Below, in pieces: positions 1-12,511 of a DNA stretch of 64,000 nucleotides. A model generated the notes under the pieces. It ran no database searches and was not told the DNA's origin. It saw only the letters and a list, made by a program, of their open reading frames with translations. How positions within the stretch are numbered: position 1 is the first letter of the stretch; the number at the start of each line of letters is the position of its first letter. Source of the stretch: Cornus controversa (lineage: Eukaryota > Streptophyta > Magnoliopsida > Cornales > Cornaceae); NCBI GenBank assembly GCA_026545225.1, contig CM048845.1, positions 54,412,033 through 54,476,032 of the forward strand, given 5' to 3'. The translations under genes were made by a program, and so were the position numbers.

Positions 1-236
1 AATCCACCCCCTATAAGGCCCGACGTCCTCATCAGCACACTTCTGGCTGGGTTCAGGCTCTGATACCAACTGTAATACCCCGCTCCAACACATGGTATGA
101 TATTGTCCGCTTTGGGCCTGAGCCTGCACGATTTTGCTCTTGGATTTTATCCCAAAAGGCCTCATACCATTTGAAGAGAACACATTACATATAAGCACAT
201 TCCCTTCTCCACACCCAGGCGATGTGGGATTGAGCA
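1..236 (-). mobile_element. TRIM-like LTR element, cut by the window start
   Basis: Positions 57-68 read GCTCTGATACCA, the reverse complement of the initiator-Met tRNA primer binding site used by many plant LTR elements. An LTR-like block starting TGTAATACCCCG follows at 71, and the stretch GGCGATGTGGGAT (219-231) is typical of the end of a common eudicot TRIM LTR. Positions 1-56 would be the short internal region with a C-rich strand (polypurine tract on the other strand). The element therefore runs on the minus strand, and its other LTR lies left of the window. The right LTR boundary is uncertain; it could extend to about 310. No coding capacity is seen. Confidence 0.6.
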
Positions 237-384
237 CCTTGTACCCTGTCAGTGTGGTAGCTCAGCCCAGTGTCTGTCTTCGCACCCGCCCACTCACACC
301 CGTCCACAAAGGTTACTACAGATCCTGACACACCAGGCAATCCTTACATGCCAAAATAAAATACGTAGATACCTTATGTAAAGA

Positions 385-1114
385 TTACCCGGCGTGTCAG
401 GATCGCCTATACCTAATAAGGTATCCATACATTATATCTGGCATATCATGATTGCATAGATTGATTATATGCTTGCATATGTTTCTTGATTTCTTTAACT
501 TAAAGAAAGTATTCGTTTTAAATAATAAGGGTTGTTGTGAAGGTATAAGATGTGTTTTGCTTTGAAAACATGAACTGAATAAAGAATATTCTGAATGGGT
601 GCATCTATATTTATCTCTTGTGTCCCTCACACTGAGGGTATGTGTATTGGTTCTCTGATTGGGATGTAGTAGATAGAACTTGCTCGTGAGTTTAACCCAC
701 TTTGTTGATATTTCAGGTCCCAGGCAATTTTTCCCGCGAGGATAGAGTACTAGGGTTGGTTGTGACAAACATCTACTCTCATCAGTCACAGGGTAGGAAT
801 CTATCTTTTTATTCAGGAGTCAAACTATGAACTCATTTAGAGGTTTTGGTTATTGGTTTTCAATTAAAACCTTAAACTTTTGTTCTATCTGGTTAAGGGG
901 TCCTTGGATTACGGGACTTCCAAATTGTATTACCAGACCTATAATTATTTACTTATCAATTCTTTCAATTCAATGGGATTTCTGTTCAGCTTTTAGTAGT
1001 TATTTTATTTCTGTCTTTTGCTTCTATGCTTGTTGCTATCAATTGTTAACATTCCTCAAGTTTTGTGTATGAGACTGGCCACCTCATGCGCAAAATTTTC
1101 TGGGGGGTATTTCA
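385..1114 (+). mobile_element. Ty3/gypsy LTR fragment (3' part of an LTR)
   Basis: This stretch matches the last ~730 bases of the LTR at 30649-33167. Shared blocks include CCTAATAAGGTAT, AACCCACTTTGTTGATAT, AGGTCCCAGGC, GGTCCTTGGATTACGGGACT and the terminal CACCTCATGCG...GGGTATTTCA. The end at 1114 corresponds to the LTR terminus at 33167, but here no primer binding site follows, so this is a 3' LTR, a solo LTR or a truncated copy. The 5' part of the LTR is missing or diverged before about 385. Short predicted peptides here are not genes. Confidence 0.75.
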
Positions 1115-2069
1115 GGGATACTTTGGATAGGGGGGTGTGAGTAATTGTGGTGAGATTGGTGAGAGATAGCTTGGGCTTTGGGAAGCCTAAGTTGGGCTGA
1201 GAGCGAAAAGTTGTTGTGAGATTTGGTGAGAGTGGTTCAGGCCTAGGGAGGCTGTGAACTGAGTTGAGAGCTGGAGTCATTATGTTGTGAGTTGGGTGAG
1301 TGAAAGAGTGATTTGAAGATTACTGTACTACTCTTTCAGACATAGTGGAGCTTAGTTCGAAAATATTTTTTACCACACCTTGGAGTTTTCCTCTATAAAT
1401 CTGTGTGTCCACAATTGTATGATTGCATGTGCTAGTCAAACTTGCAATATTAGGAAGAAAAAAAATCGAAGAACCTATTCACTCTCTCCCCCTCTAAGTT
1501 CATCAATATTTGGTCAACTTTAACTTTGATATAATGTCTGTCTATAAGTATATGAAATGTTTACATATATTAAGTAATCCATATTGAATCCGCGTTAACG
1601 TGAACGACCTCCAACCATCCGAGTCATCTCATCTCGGCTAATTTATTAGGTAGAGATTCCAGGCTTTGTGGTTTACATCTTCCCAACTGTTCTAAATGTG
1701 TTGCGGTTGAAAACGGAATTAAGTGGCATTTCACCTACCAACACTATTGACATTGTATCTCAACTTTATTTCTTCTTTGTAATCTTTTGAATTTTCTAAG
1801 AGATTGACATTGTATCAAGTTTATATCTTTTTTTGTAATCTTTGAATTTTCCAGGAGAATTCAACACATGTTATTTAAAAATGTTGGAGATTGTCAATAT
1901 GTATTCGATTTTGAGAGATTAATTGAAGATGTCAAAGCTCGAGAATAGGCGTTCAACTTTGAGAATTACTTTACGCAAAATGTTTTGTGAACTGATCGGC
2001 TTAGACCGACTAAATGTTCGTTAAAATGAAGTAAAATTTTAAGTAATGGTGTCTTCACTTTAAAATTCA

Positions 2070-2100
<31 letters not shown>

Positions 2101-2216
2101 TATAATCAGTTTTAGTTACCACTTAAAAGTATATATACATACAACTCTATGTATATTGTAAACATGTCCAACAGTGTAGTTGAGGCATGAAATTATGTGA
2201 ATATATACTTGTATTT
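1115..2216. other. Non-genic; possible LTR-like debris, then AT-rich DNA
   Basis: Positions 1115-1500 are G/T-rich and end in ACTCTCTCCCCCTCTAAG, which resembles the end of some plant LTRs, but I cannot set boundaries. From 1500 to 2216 the DNA is AT-rich with a (TA)n microsatellite at about 2077-2104. I see no gene. Confidence 0.4.
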
Positions 2217-3958
2217 CTGTTTCTCATCAATGATATATTATCACCCATATTAATTTATTTCCACTTCTTCAAATTTGTGAAAGTTGAGGTAGCCAAACTC
2301 ACCGGTTTCACTCAGGTTCGTCAAAACTTTTAAGGAAAGACTTGTACAAAGGCTCAACTTTTTCCAGTGAGTCAAATTCACACACAAATTGCCAACTAAA
2401 AGAATAGCAGTATTTCAACCATGATTAAAATTTTGTGAACTGCATGGAAATTTCAAAAGATGTAGACATACCACATGGTGCTTCAATAAAGTTAGAATGA
2501 AGCTCAATTTTGGACTATGTTGCATTTGATGCCACGGATTGACGTCTTGGATTTGGAATGGAAGAAAATTTAGTTTAAAGTTTTAACTAAATTTTCTCCA
2601 ATTTCAAATTCAAGCCTTCGATTCGATACTTTCAAACATAGCATAAGAAATTTGATGGGAAAAAAAAATGAAAAGAAGAAATAAATTTTGATTATCTAAT
2701 TAATACCAAAGACCAATGCGGTCATAGCATGACGGTGAAGTAACTATTTGCCAGTTTTCTTCATGATAAGAAAAGAAGGTGAAACTCATACAAGCAGCCC
2801 TAAAAATTAGTAGAATGACGATACAAAATAGCATTCTCTTTGGTATAATTGTATTTCGCGGTGCACTGAAGAAGACTTAGATTAACCTAGCATCAGCTGA
2901 AATTGACTACTAGATTGATCTCAGCAATTGTATTTCGTAGTGCACCGTAAAATACACGTCACTACAGAGTATTTTGATTATAATAAATCTGTCGAACTAT
3001 TTGGCAAAACTTGACTAAGAACTTCACCGTTCACACTCATATCTATTTCCCATCAATGATATACACCCATATTAATTTATTTCCATTTCTTTAAAATTTG
3101 TGAAAGTTGAGGTAGCCAAACTCAGGGGTTTGAGTCAAGTTCATCGGTACTTGTAAAGACAGACTTATACAATTGAAAGGCTCAACTTTTTCCACTGAGT
3201 CAAATTCACACCCAATTGAAAGGCTTTTGTGAAAGTTGAGGTAGCCAAACTCGGGTTTGAGTCAAGTTCATCAGTACTTGTAAGGACAGACTTGAACAAT
3301 TGAAAGGCTCAACTTTTTCCACTGAGTCAAATTCACACCCAATTGAAAGGCTCATCTTTTTCCAGTGAGTCAAATTCACACACAATTGCCTCCTAAAAGA
3401 GTAGCAGTATTTCAACCATGATTAAAATTTCGTCAACTGCATAGAAATTTAAGAAGATGTAGACATACACATGGTGCCTCAATCAAGTTACAATGAAGCT
3501 AAATTTGGACTAATGTTGCGTTTGGGAGCACCGATTGACGTTGTTTTAACTAAATTTTCTTCAATTCCAAATCCAACTACCAATTCGATGCTCCCAAACA
3601 TAACATAGGGAATTAATTTAATGGGGCAAAAAATGAAAAGAAGAAATATATTTTGAGAGTAGATTATCTAATGAATACCAAAGAGACCAATGCGGGTGAT
3701 AGCAAGATGGTGAAGTGAATATGTGGCGGTTTTCTTCATGGTAAGAAAAGAAGGTGAAACTCATACGAGGAGCCCTAAAATAGTGAAATGACGAAACAAA
3801 CTAGCATTCTCTCCGGTGCAACTTTATTTTGCGGTGCACTGATATAGACTTAGATCAATCTAGTAGCAGGTGAAATTTATTGCTGAATTGATCTCAGCAA
3901 CTATATTTCACAGTGTACCACAGAATACACGTCATTACTGAGTATTTTGATTATAAAG
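2217..3958. repeat. Large direct duplication (~770-bp and ~910-bp copies)
   Basis: Copy 1 (about 2217-2986) and copy 2 (about 3047-3958) run in the same order through CACCCATATTAATTTATTTCCA, GTGAAAGTTGAGGTAGCCAAACT, AGCAGTATTTCAACCATGAT, ATGAAAAGAAGAAATA, GGTGAAACTCATAC and ATACACGTCA...GAGTATTTTGATTATAA. Copy 2 is longer because a block of about 129 bp (GAAAGTTGAGGTAGCC at 3102 and again at 3231) is itself tandemly repeated. Point differences and small indels are common, so the duplication is not recent. No coding sequence is evident. It lies 2.4-4.1 kb upstream of the RBOH start. Confidence 0.85.
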
Positions 3959-5001
3959 AAAGAATAGTTCAGGTTTATGGTGGTTGTAAAAGGAAAAAAG
4001 TTTTGTATCTAAATAGCACTCACTCACATGGGTTAGGAATGTTACGAAACAATCAGGAAAAGTTGTTGAATTATGTAATTAGGCTATTCTTTATCACATC
4101 ACTTTTTCTAATGTGAGATGTTTTAAGAGTGGCCTATTTTTATACAAAAAGGTTCGAATTCAAAGACTCTTTTAATTTGCTTTAACCTTTCTTTTCTGTC
4201 AATCAAAAGCAACTAAAAGAGAAGGTTTTTGTGAAATATTTGATTAGTAGACCCCTACGTCAATTAGCCCTTAGAATTTAAAGGTTAAAAAGCGCAAGAG
4301 TTTCACGTGTCATTAAAGTGATATTATAATGATAAATATGCTCCTAATAGAAATTTAAGGAAATTTATACTTTCTTTAAAATGATTTTCATTTTAAATTT
4401 TCTTTTTCATTTTTAATTTTTTAAAAATTTCAATTTAAGAAAGTTTGAAAACTGTTCTATTTTCATTTTCTTATAGACGCTTGTAATAGTTTTTTTTCTA
4501 TAATTTTTAAAAAGACTATGTCAAATGAGTTATTTGTATTAATTTTAATCTTATCATTGAAAATAATTCTCAAAAGTGACATAATTTTGTCCGTGGGTAT
4601 TAAAATCTTTTGCTAATTCCAATTTTATACATTTAATTTCAAATCTGCAAAGATACTTTGGTCCTTTGAACTCACTTAAGGACCATTGCATTTTAGAATA
4701 CTTGAGGGGGTGTTTTAGGTCAAATTTTTAGTTAAAGGGCACACTTGCCCTTCTTCTTCTTCTCTTTTTTATTATTATTATTATTATTACTTCACACACC
4801 CACTTTTCTACCATTTTTTTCCTTTTTGTGGTAATCAGGATTGCTGTATATAAAGGGCAAATTAAGGGAACGTGTATCAATTTCTCATAGCTTCCTACCA
4901 CTTTGTATAGCGATACCCCATGTGTACCCACCACCATGACCATGCCCACTCTATCAGTCTATATTGCATCAGCACCACTCTTGCCATTCTGCCTCAAATA
5001 C

Positions 5002-5003
<2 letters not shown>

Positions 5004-5071
<68 letters not shown>

Positions 5072-5205
5072 ATTAGCACAACACCTCAAATCTCCATTGC
5101 CATCATCATCATCATCCCACCACCACCACCACCACCACCACCACAACACCTCAAATCTCCATTGCCATCATCATCATCATCACCACCACCACCACCACCA
5201 TAAAT
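5004..5205. repeat. (AT)n(GT)n microsatellite followed by a 65-bp tandem repeat rich in CAC
   Basis: About 36 bp of AT repeats run straight into GT repeats (about 5040-5068). Two copies of a 65-bp unit starting CACAACACCTCAAATCTCCA (about 5077 and 5142) follow, each ending in CAT and CAC/CCA triplet runs. Such arrays mutate quickly and are good length markers. Confidence 0.85.
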
Positions 5206-5665
5206 GAAAGAATGTGCTTAATTGCAGGCCCTATTTGGCATACATTTGAATTTTGCGCTTTTGTTTTTGTCTAAAACAGAATATCTGTTTTGTTATCTAG
5301 TATTTTGAATAGTAATCAAAAACACGTTTGGTTACGAAAATTAGTTTTAAGTTTTTTATTTTTTATTTTGGCCGCTACACTAGCCGAAACACATGAAAAC
5401 ACCATTTTATTGTTTCCAGTTTTGGCCCAAAATTTTAAAACGTTTTGACACTATTTAAAATATAACGGGTGATACCAAACATACTTTGTTTCAATCGTTC
5501 GTCAGAAACCAAAACAAAAACAGAAAAAATAAAAGCAAAAACAAAACACACATGTCAAACAAGCCCACCAACAAGCAGGCACCAAACCAGCAACAATGAT
5601 AGCATTTTTGAATTAACTGTTAGTCAAGAATATTGATAGCATTATTGGAGCTCTAATTCTTATTA

Positions 5666-5709
<44 letters not shown>

Positions 5710-5722
5710 GACACACACACCC
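5666..5722. repeat. Compound (CT)n(AC)n microsatellite
   Basis: CT repeats from about 5666 to 5690 continue directly into AC repeats to about 5722. Confidence 0.9.
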
Positions 5723-6086
5723 ACCAACAGCAACACAATTCTTAATACACTATTACTTACCGAGAAAAGAAAATGGTGGCCTAATATAAACTCATAATAT
5801 GTAGTACATGTTGAGCACACTAGGGAAGAATGATAGGTTCCCACCAAGTGGAAAAAGGTAGAAGCATGTAACATGTGTAGGTGTTTCCATTAATAACAGA
5901 ACAATAATTAAGCTTACTATTTCATTTAATAATATAATTTTACTCTCAATCATAGTGTGAACGTACCAATTATCATATTCTTTAAGATCTCTTTAATTGG
6001 TCCTTTAATTCTACATTTTAACCAATACTATTGTATTAGCCCGCCTTGCCTTCCTTGCATGTCAAATAAATAGTTTGTTGTCAACT

Positions 6087-6094
6087 TATATATA
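6087..6094 (+). promoter_or_regulatory. Possible TATA box of the RBOH gene
   Basis: TATATATA lies 270 bp before the ATG at 6364. The stretch after it (about 6120-6363) would be a 5' UTR with GT/TA repeats and a GA run (about 6205-6222), and contains no strong competing ATG in a long frame. A second TA-rich run at about 6158-6181 could serve instead, so the call is tentative. Confidence 0.35.
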
Positions 6095-6143
6095 CCTATA
6101 CGTACCTATACGTACACACAGAGTTTGTAAACTTGTATGTGTA

Positions 6144-6181
<38 letters not shown>

Positions 6182-6363
6182 GTAGAAGATTGAAGGTTGA
6201 ACTCAGAGAGAGAGAGAGAGAGATTTTCCTTTTTCATTCTTTTTTGTATATCATTTTCTTGAAGGTTGAAGGTTATTCATACACAACTTTTAAAGCCTCA
6301 TAACCTTAACAATTTTTTCAGAACTTTTTGTGAAAGAATTTTTTTGTCAGTGCCGAGCAGAAA

Positions 6364-7484
6364 ATGGATACTGACGATGTTGGAAGGACCAACCCTGAAC
6401 GTAATGGCCGCCGCCGCCGCCTCGGCCACCACCACCACCACCACTCTGACACAGATATAGTTGGGATTGAGAGGACAGCTCTGAGTGGTCCTTTAAGTGG
6501 ACCTTTAACCAAGAAAGCTGAACGGAAGAGTGCCCGATTCAACGTCCCCGAACCCACCACCACTAGTACTACTACTACAACAGCTAGTGGTGGCAGCACC
6601 GAGTCCGATGACAACACCTATGTGGAGATCACTCTCGACGTCCGTGATGACTCTGTTGCCGTTCACAGCGTCAAGACCACCACCACCACCACCGGAGGAG
6701 GAGGAGGAGGAGCCGATGTTGAAGATTCTGAGCTCACTTTGCTGGCCAAAGGACTCGAGAAGAGGTCATCTTTCGGCTCCTCAGCTGTCAGAAATGCTTC
6801 CTCGCGGATAAGGCAGGTGTCTCAAGAGCTCAAGCGCTTGACTTCCTTCTCCAAACGACCACACGCCGGTCGCTTTGACAGGACTAAGTCAGCCGCAACT
6901 CATGCTTTGAAGGGGCTCAAGTTCATCAGCAAGACCGATGGTGGCGCTGGGTGGGCCGCGGTGGAGAAACGGTTCAACGAACTCACTGCCTCCACCGATG
7001 GCTTGCTTCCTCGTTCGCTCTTCTGTGAATGCATAGGTAAACCACAAATTCTTACTATCATTAGCAAAGTTTTTGTGTTGTAATATTCAAGGTTGATTTC
7101 AATATGTATCTACTTAATGGCAGGGATGAATAGGGAGTCGAAAGAGTTCGCAGGTGAGCTCTTTGATGCGCTTGCCAGGAGGAGGAATATAGTGGGTGAT
7201 TCGATCAACAAGGCACAGCTAAAAGACTTTTGGGACCAAATCTCGGATCAGAGTTTCGACTCTAGGCTTCAAACTTTCTTCGACATGTAAGAAACAAGAA
7301 AATCTTTTCCAGTATTATCATCATGTACTTGTATATGTATATATATATACATATATATACATATATATATATATATATACTTGTTTTATTGATATTGAAA
7401 TGTTACTAACTTGTTGGTAAATTATTGCAGGGTTGATAAAGATGCAGATGGCAGAATCACTGAAGAAGAAGTCAAAGAGGTATC

Positions 7485-7529
<45 letters not shown>

Positions 7530-9268
7530 CAGTCTCGTTCATTAAGAACTTGTGTATGTTTTGTGTGGATCATCTTCTCTAAATCTAAATGAAACACTAA
7601 TGATTTGTATATGCAGATTATCAGCCTTAGTGCTTCTGCCAACAAGCTCACGAATATCCAGAAACAGGCCGGGGAATATGCAGCCTTGATTATAGAAGAG
7701 TTAGATCCAGAGAATCATGGATACATCATGGTACACAACAAACATTAAGCAACATAAATTATATATATATATATAGATAGTACCAATTTCACTGATTGAA
7801 GTAGGAATCAATCTGTTTTTTATGAATGACAATTTCTTAAAATGTTGTCACAGATAGAAAACTTGGAGATGCTATTGTTGCAAGCTCCAAACCATTCTGC
7901 AAGAGGCGAAAGCCGGAACTTAAGCCAAATGCTGAGCCAGAAGCTTAAGCCTACTCAGGAGAATAACCCGTTAACGAGATGGTATCAGGACTCGAAGTAT
8001 TTCTTGCAGGATAACTGGCAGAGGGCTTGGGTTATGGCACTCTGGATTGGGGCTATGTTGGGGCTATTTGCTTACAAGTTTGTGCAGTACAGAAATAGAG
8101 CAGATGCATATGAGGTAATGGGGCATTGTGTTTGTATGGCAAAAGGCGCAGCCGAGACCCTCAAGTTGAACATGGCTCTGATTTTACTACCAGTCTGCCG
8201 AAACACCCTCACTTGGCTCAGAAACAAGACCACACTAGGCGTCGCCGTTCCATTTGATGACAACCTCAATTTCCACAAAGTAATCCTAATCTATCTTCAT
8301 TTTTCTTTCTCGAAAGTTAATGCAAACACACACCCATACCCACAACATGCTCCTAATGGGACTCGAACTCTCAACCTCCCCTATATATATATATATATAA
8401 TGGTGGTTTTTCTTTTAGGTAATAGCAGTGGCAATTGCGATTGGGGTTGGGATACATGGGATTTATCATTTAGCATGTGATTTTCCTCGCATTCTCGACT
8501 TAGATGATGAGAAATATGATGAGTTGATGAAGCAATATTTTGGAGATAACCAGCCTTCAAGTTACTTGTTTTTTGTAAAGGGAGTGGAGGGGGTGACAGG
8601 GATTGTGATGGTAGTGTTGATGGCAATAGCCTTTGCACTTGCATCGCCATGGTTGAGGCGTGGCAAGCTCAACCTGCCCGAACCTCTCAAGAAGCTCACT
8701 GGCTTCAATGCCTTCTGGTATTCGCACCACCTCTTCGTTATCGTGTACACTCTTCTCATTGTGCATGGAATCAAGCTTTACTTGACCCATGACCCGTACA
8801 AGAAAACGGTCAGTACCTTGTCATCTTCCATCTCAACCCATACTTATATTTGTTCTTGTGATAATATATGAATCTTCAAATCTACACCATCCTTTGGCTT
8901 TGGCAGACCTGGATGTACTTGGCAGTTCCAATTACTTTATACGCTGGCGAAAGATTGATTAGAGCATTTAGATCTAGTATCAAGCCTGTCAAGATACTAA
9001 AGGTATACAATTTAGTCGTATTTGTACATGTGTGTGTGTGTATATGTATATATATTTATGTTGTATAAGGTAGACAGGAAAAAAGTTGTATTCTAATATA
9101 TGCCTGAATTTATGTTGACATTAAAATATGAAGGTGGCTGTTTATCCTGGAAATGTTTTGGCAATTCACATGTCAAAGCCTCAGGGCTTCAAATACAAAA
9201 GTGGGCAATACATGTTTGTCAACTGTGCTGCTGTTTCTCCATTTGAGTGGTAGGTGGTGTTACCATAC

Positions 9269-9319
<51 letters not shown>

Positions 9320-12300
9320 TAAATGGAATATGTTATATTATTGCTCGGTTTGCTAATTTCTGGTGGCTTATTCATTAACAGGCACCCATTCTCCATTACT
9401 TCAGCCCCTGGAAATGACTACCTGAGCGTTCATATCCGAACTCTTGGCGATTGGACACGACAACTCAGAAATGTGTTCTCACAGGTGAGGTTTTATTTTA
9501 TTTATTTATTTTTTGCTTCCCCTGGGAAGAGGAAGCAAAAAATAATTTAGATCATATATAATGTCACAATTATATATATAAAAAAGTATATATATATTTC
9601 TATTTTCAATAAGCATGGTAAGGATTCATAATTCTGGAAGTTGTTTTGTAAATTATTTAGAGTTTTCAAAAAAAAAAAAAATCTGAGAAAATTTTTTCAG
9701 CCATGCATGTTAAAAATAATAAAAACACAAGGTCTCCTATAATTATTCAATTCATAATAATTAAAGAAAAAAAATTCAGGAATTATAAAATTCACAGGAA
9801 AAAAAAAATCGGAAATTATTAGTTTAGATGTGATATATTCAAGATTATTGTTTTTATTAGGTGTGCCAGGCACCATCCAATGGGAAAAGTGGACTCCTCA
9901 GAGCAGACTGTTTGCAAGGAGAGAACAATCCAGAGTAAGTAATTTCCGAGTATTTCATTCATAAATACTTTCACTATTAATCAAGCTTTTTCTATTAAAA
10001 ATAAATAAATAATAAATAAACCCAAAGACATTGCCTAAATAAATAATGTCATCCGATATCACTAAATCACAGATAGGGACATGTAACAAACACATGCACC
10101 CATCCTCTCATGGAGTGGCACTGAATATGAATGGGCAAGAATTAAAGTGCTTGTACTGTTGGAGATTCTCTAGCACAGACATTTATCCATTTTTATATAT
10201 CTTTTTAAGAAACAAATCAAACATGCTTTTTGAAGTAGGACAGGTTGTGTTTAATGGATGAGGAAAGATTTGGAAAATCATTGTTTCACTCTCTAGCCTC
10301 ATCTGTTAAATGAGGAGACTTCTCTCACCTCACAACAATCACTATTTCCTATTTTTCTTAATTGAATTGATAACGATGATTATGATTATGATTATTGATT
10401 GATGAACTGATTGATTGTCGAGAATGTTGATAATAATCGGTTTTCTTGGGAAAGTGTTGATGATTAAAGACATTACATATGTTTTTGAGAATGAGAAACA
10501 AAAGGGGTATGCTTTGGAGACAATCACATCGCTCCAACCTCATCTGTTATATCCGAACAACGTGGGCTCCCCCCAACTCATCGTCACGATTGTCACTAGC
10601 ATTGCTATTAACAAATATTATAGCGATGATTATTGATTGATTGATGGAATGATTTACAGTTTTCCGAAAGTGTTGATTGATGGTCCGTACGGGGCACCAG
10701 CACAAGACTATAAGAAATACGATGTGGTGTTGTTAGTAGGGTTAGGAATCGGAGCAACACCGATGATCAGCATTGTCAAGGACATTGTGAACAACATGAA
10801 GGCCATGGAGGAAGGAGAGAATGCTTTAGAGAATGGTGTGGCTGGTGGTGGCAAGAACACACCACCAATTTCTTCTAGTCCCATGACACAAAAGCTAAAG
10901 GCTGGATCAGCAGGGAGTGGTATTGGCAGTAACTTCAAGACAAGAAGGGCATACTTCTACTGGGTTACAAGGGAACAAGGCTCGTTTGACTGGTTTAAAG
11001 GGGTGATGAATGAGGTTGCTGAAATGGATCATAAGGGAGTGATAGAGATGCACAACTACTGCACTAGTGTCTACGAAGAAGGTGACGCTCGCTCGGCTCT
11101 CATTGCCATGCTTCAGTCACTCAACCATGCCAAGAATGGTGTCGATGTTGTCTCTGGTACCCGTGTCAAGTCCCATTTTGCTAAGCCTAACTGGCGGAAT
11201 GTCTACAAACGCATCGCTCTCAATCACACTGATGCTAAAATTGGTGAGTCTCACTCATTCTAATACCTAATATATTAATTTCGTATACAGTTTAAATATG
11301 AGTTATCATTGAATGCATAAGCTTTCTATAATTTTTAATTTCCGCTTCATATCGTAAGTTCTAAATTTTCTTCTTTAGTTTTTTGTCATTTCATTTGCAT
11401 ACAAAAAGATGCTATCACATATAGGTCATGTTCGGATTAGCTTCCTCATTCTAAAATTTCTTCCATTTAAAAGGTCTTTGAAGAATTCCTTCAATAAAAG
11501 GAATTTAAAAGAAAAATGTTGTTGGGGGATGCATTTTTTTAAATTTCTTTCACAATTAACACAGTTTGAACTTGACAATTTTATCTTTAGTAATTATTCT
11601 CAATAAAATGGGCAAGTTTCACGAAATAAAAAGGGACAAAATTGTTTATAAAATTTGTTACTTAAACTTATTCTGACTTCCTTTCAAAACAAGTTTTCCT
11701 TGCTTCCTTTAAATGGACTTTTTAGGACTTCGACTTTCATTAGAAGTCTCACCAAACGCTAACATTTTTTTGAAAATGACTTCTTGGACTTGAAAGTCAG
11801 TTTCAATCCCCCGGGAAGCTCCCCCAAACATGCCCATAGTATGTAGAGCTTATTTCTTAAAGTCGGCCAAGTATAAACCACGAATTGTCATTTTAAAATT
11901 GGAATTGGAGTTATTTAGTTCAAAGTTGAATTAAGTTTCCTCAAAATTCAAGTTCAAGGTATCGATTTGATGCTCTAAACGTAACAAGAGTATTTTATTA
12001 TGTCAAATGACTTAATTTTACTATATATATCTTTCAACGAGTTCGTTTTCGGGTCCACATTTAAAGCTTATGTCAAACGAAATTTTTTTCTTTTCACTTT
12101 CTATCATTTCGTTGCTCTAAGGCCACCTATCTTTAAAAGATGCTTTGGTTTTTTTATTATCTTTCATGGAGATTATTTTAAGGTTTACATCACTCAGAGC
12201 CTCCATCTAACTTAGGTTTTTTATTCACTCCTTCATTTTCATGTAAAAAGATGAAAGATATATATATATATATATATAGATGTGTAGGAGTGGTAGTGCT

Positions 12301-12511
12301 TTTGTTAATGATGATAACAACTTATGTTTAGTAGTATTATATTACACATCAAGTACACCTTAGTATTATCTTTAATGGAGTTTGTCATTTCATAAACGCA
12401 GGTGTGTTTTACTGTGGAGCACCAGCACTTACAAAGGAGCTAAGAAAGCTAGCTTCAGATTTCTCTCACAAGACCTCAACAAAATTTGAATTTCATAAAG
12501 AAAACTTTTGA
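6364..12511 (+). CDS. RBOHD-like: Respiratory burst oxidase homolog (NADPH oxidase), RBOHD-like
   Basis: Plasma-membrane flavocytochrome that moves electrons from cytosolic NADPH through FAD and two haems to apoplastic O2, making superoxide. Twelve GT-AG exons join in frame: 6364-7036, 7124-7286, 7431-7479, 7617-7730, 7854-8279, 8419-8808, 8907-9002, 9134-9249, 9382-9484, 9861-9934, 10660-11243, 12402-12511; 965 aa, the usual family size. Visible parts: low-complexity N-terminus with six His; [21 protein letters not shown]-hand loop D281-E292 and a second, degenerate one at 325-336; ferric-reductase membrane core with candidate haem histidines H488/H492, H578/H579 and H591; FAD motif HPFSITSAP (677-685); NADPH motifs GLGIGATP (762-769) and YCGAP (933-937); C-terminus FHKENF. 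S357 and S361 ([10 protein letters not shown]) match the regulatory serines known in Arabidopsis RBOHD. The start is the first ATG of the long first exon. I see no frame break. Closest by eye to the RBOHC/D group. Confidence 0.95.
7337..7527. repeat. TA microsatellites in RBOH introns 2 and 3
   Basis: Runs of TA lie in two neighbouring introns (about 7337-7379 and 7488-7527), on either side of the 49-bp exon that encodes the first EF-hand loop. Similar runs occur in introns 4 (7759-7774), 5 (8382-8399) and 8 (about 9268-9316). All are outside the exons. Confidence 0.8.

Larger units (their letters stand above)
3959..6086. other. Intergenic and upstream region of RBOH
   Basis: AT-rich DNA without a supported gene. 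It holds the compound microsatellites listed separately. Short reading frames here translate microsatellites (His, Pro or Tyr-Ile runs) and are not genes. Regulatory sites could be present but none is distinctive enough to call. Confidence 0.6.

Noticed and set aside
1056-1280. 74-codon minus-strand frame
   Set aside because: It lies across the end of a gypsy LTR fragment and flanking repeat debris, with no domain.
4920-5207. Open frames coding for His, Pro and Tyr-Ile runs
   Set aside because: They translate AT, GT, CAT and CAC simple repeats; no start context, splice signal or domain supports a gene.
6318-6617. Minus-strand and second-frame ORFs over the RBOH first exon
   Set aside because: They are shadows of the RBOH coding exon and read Trp or Val runs from its triplet repeats.
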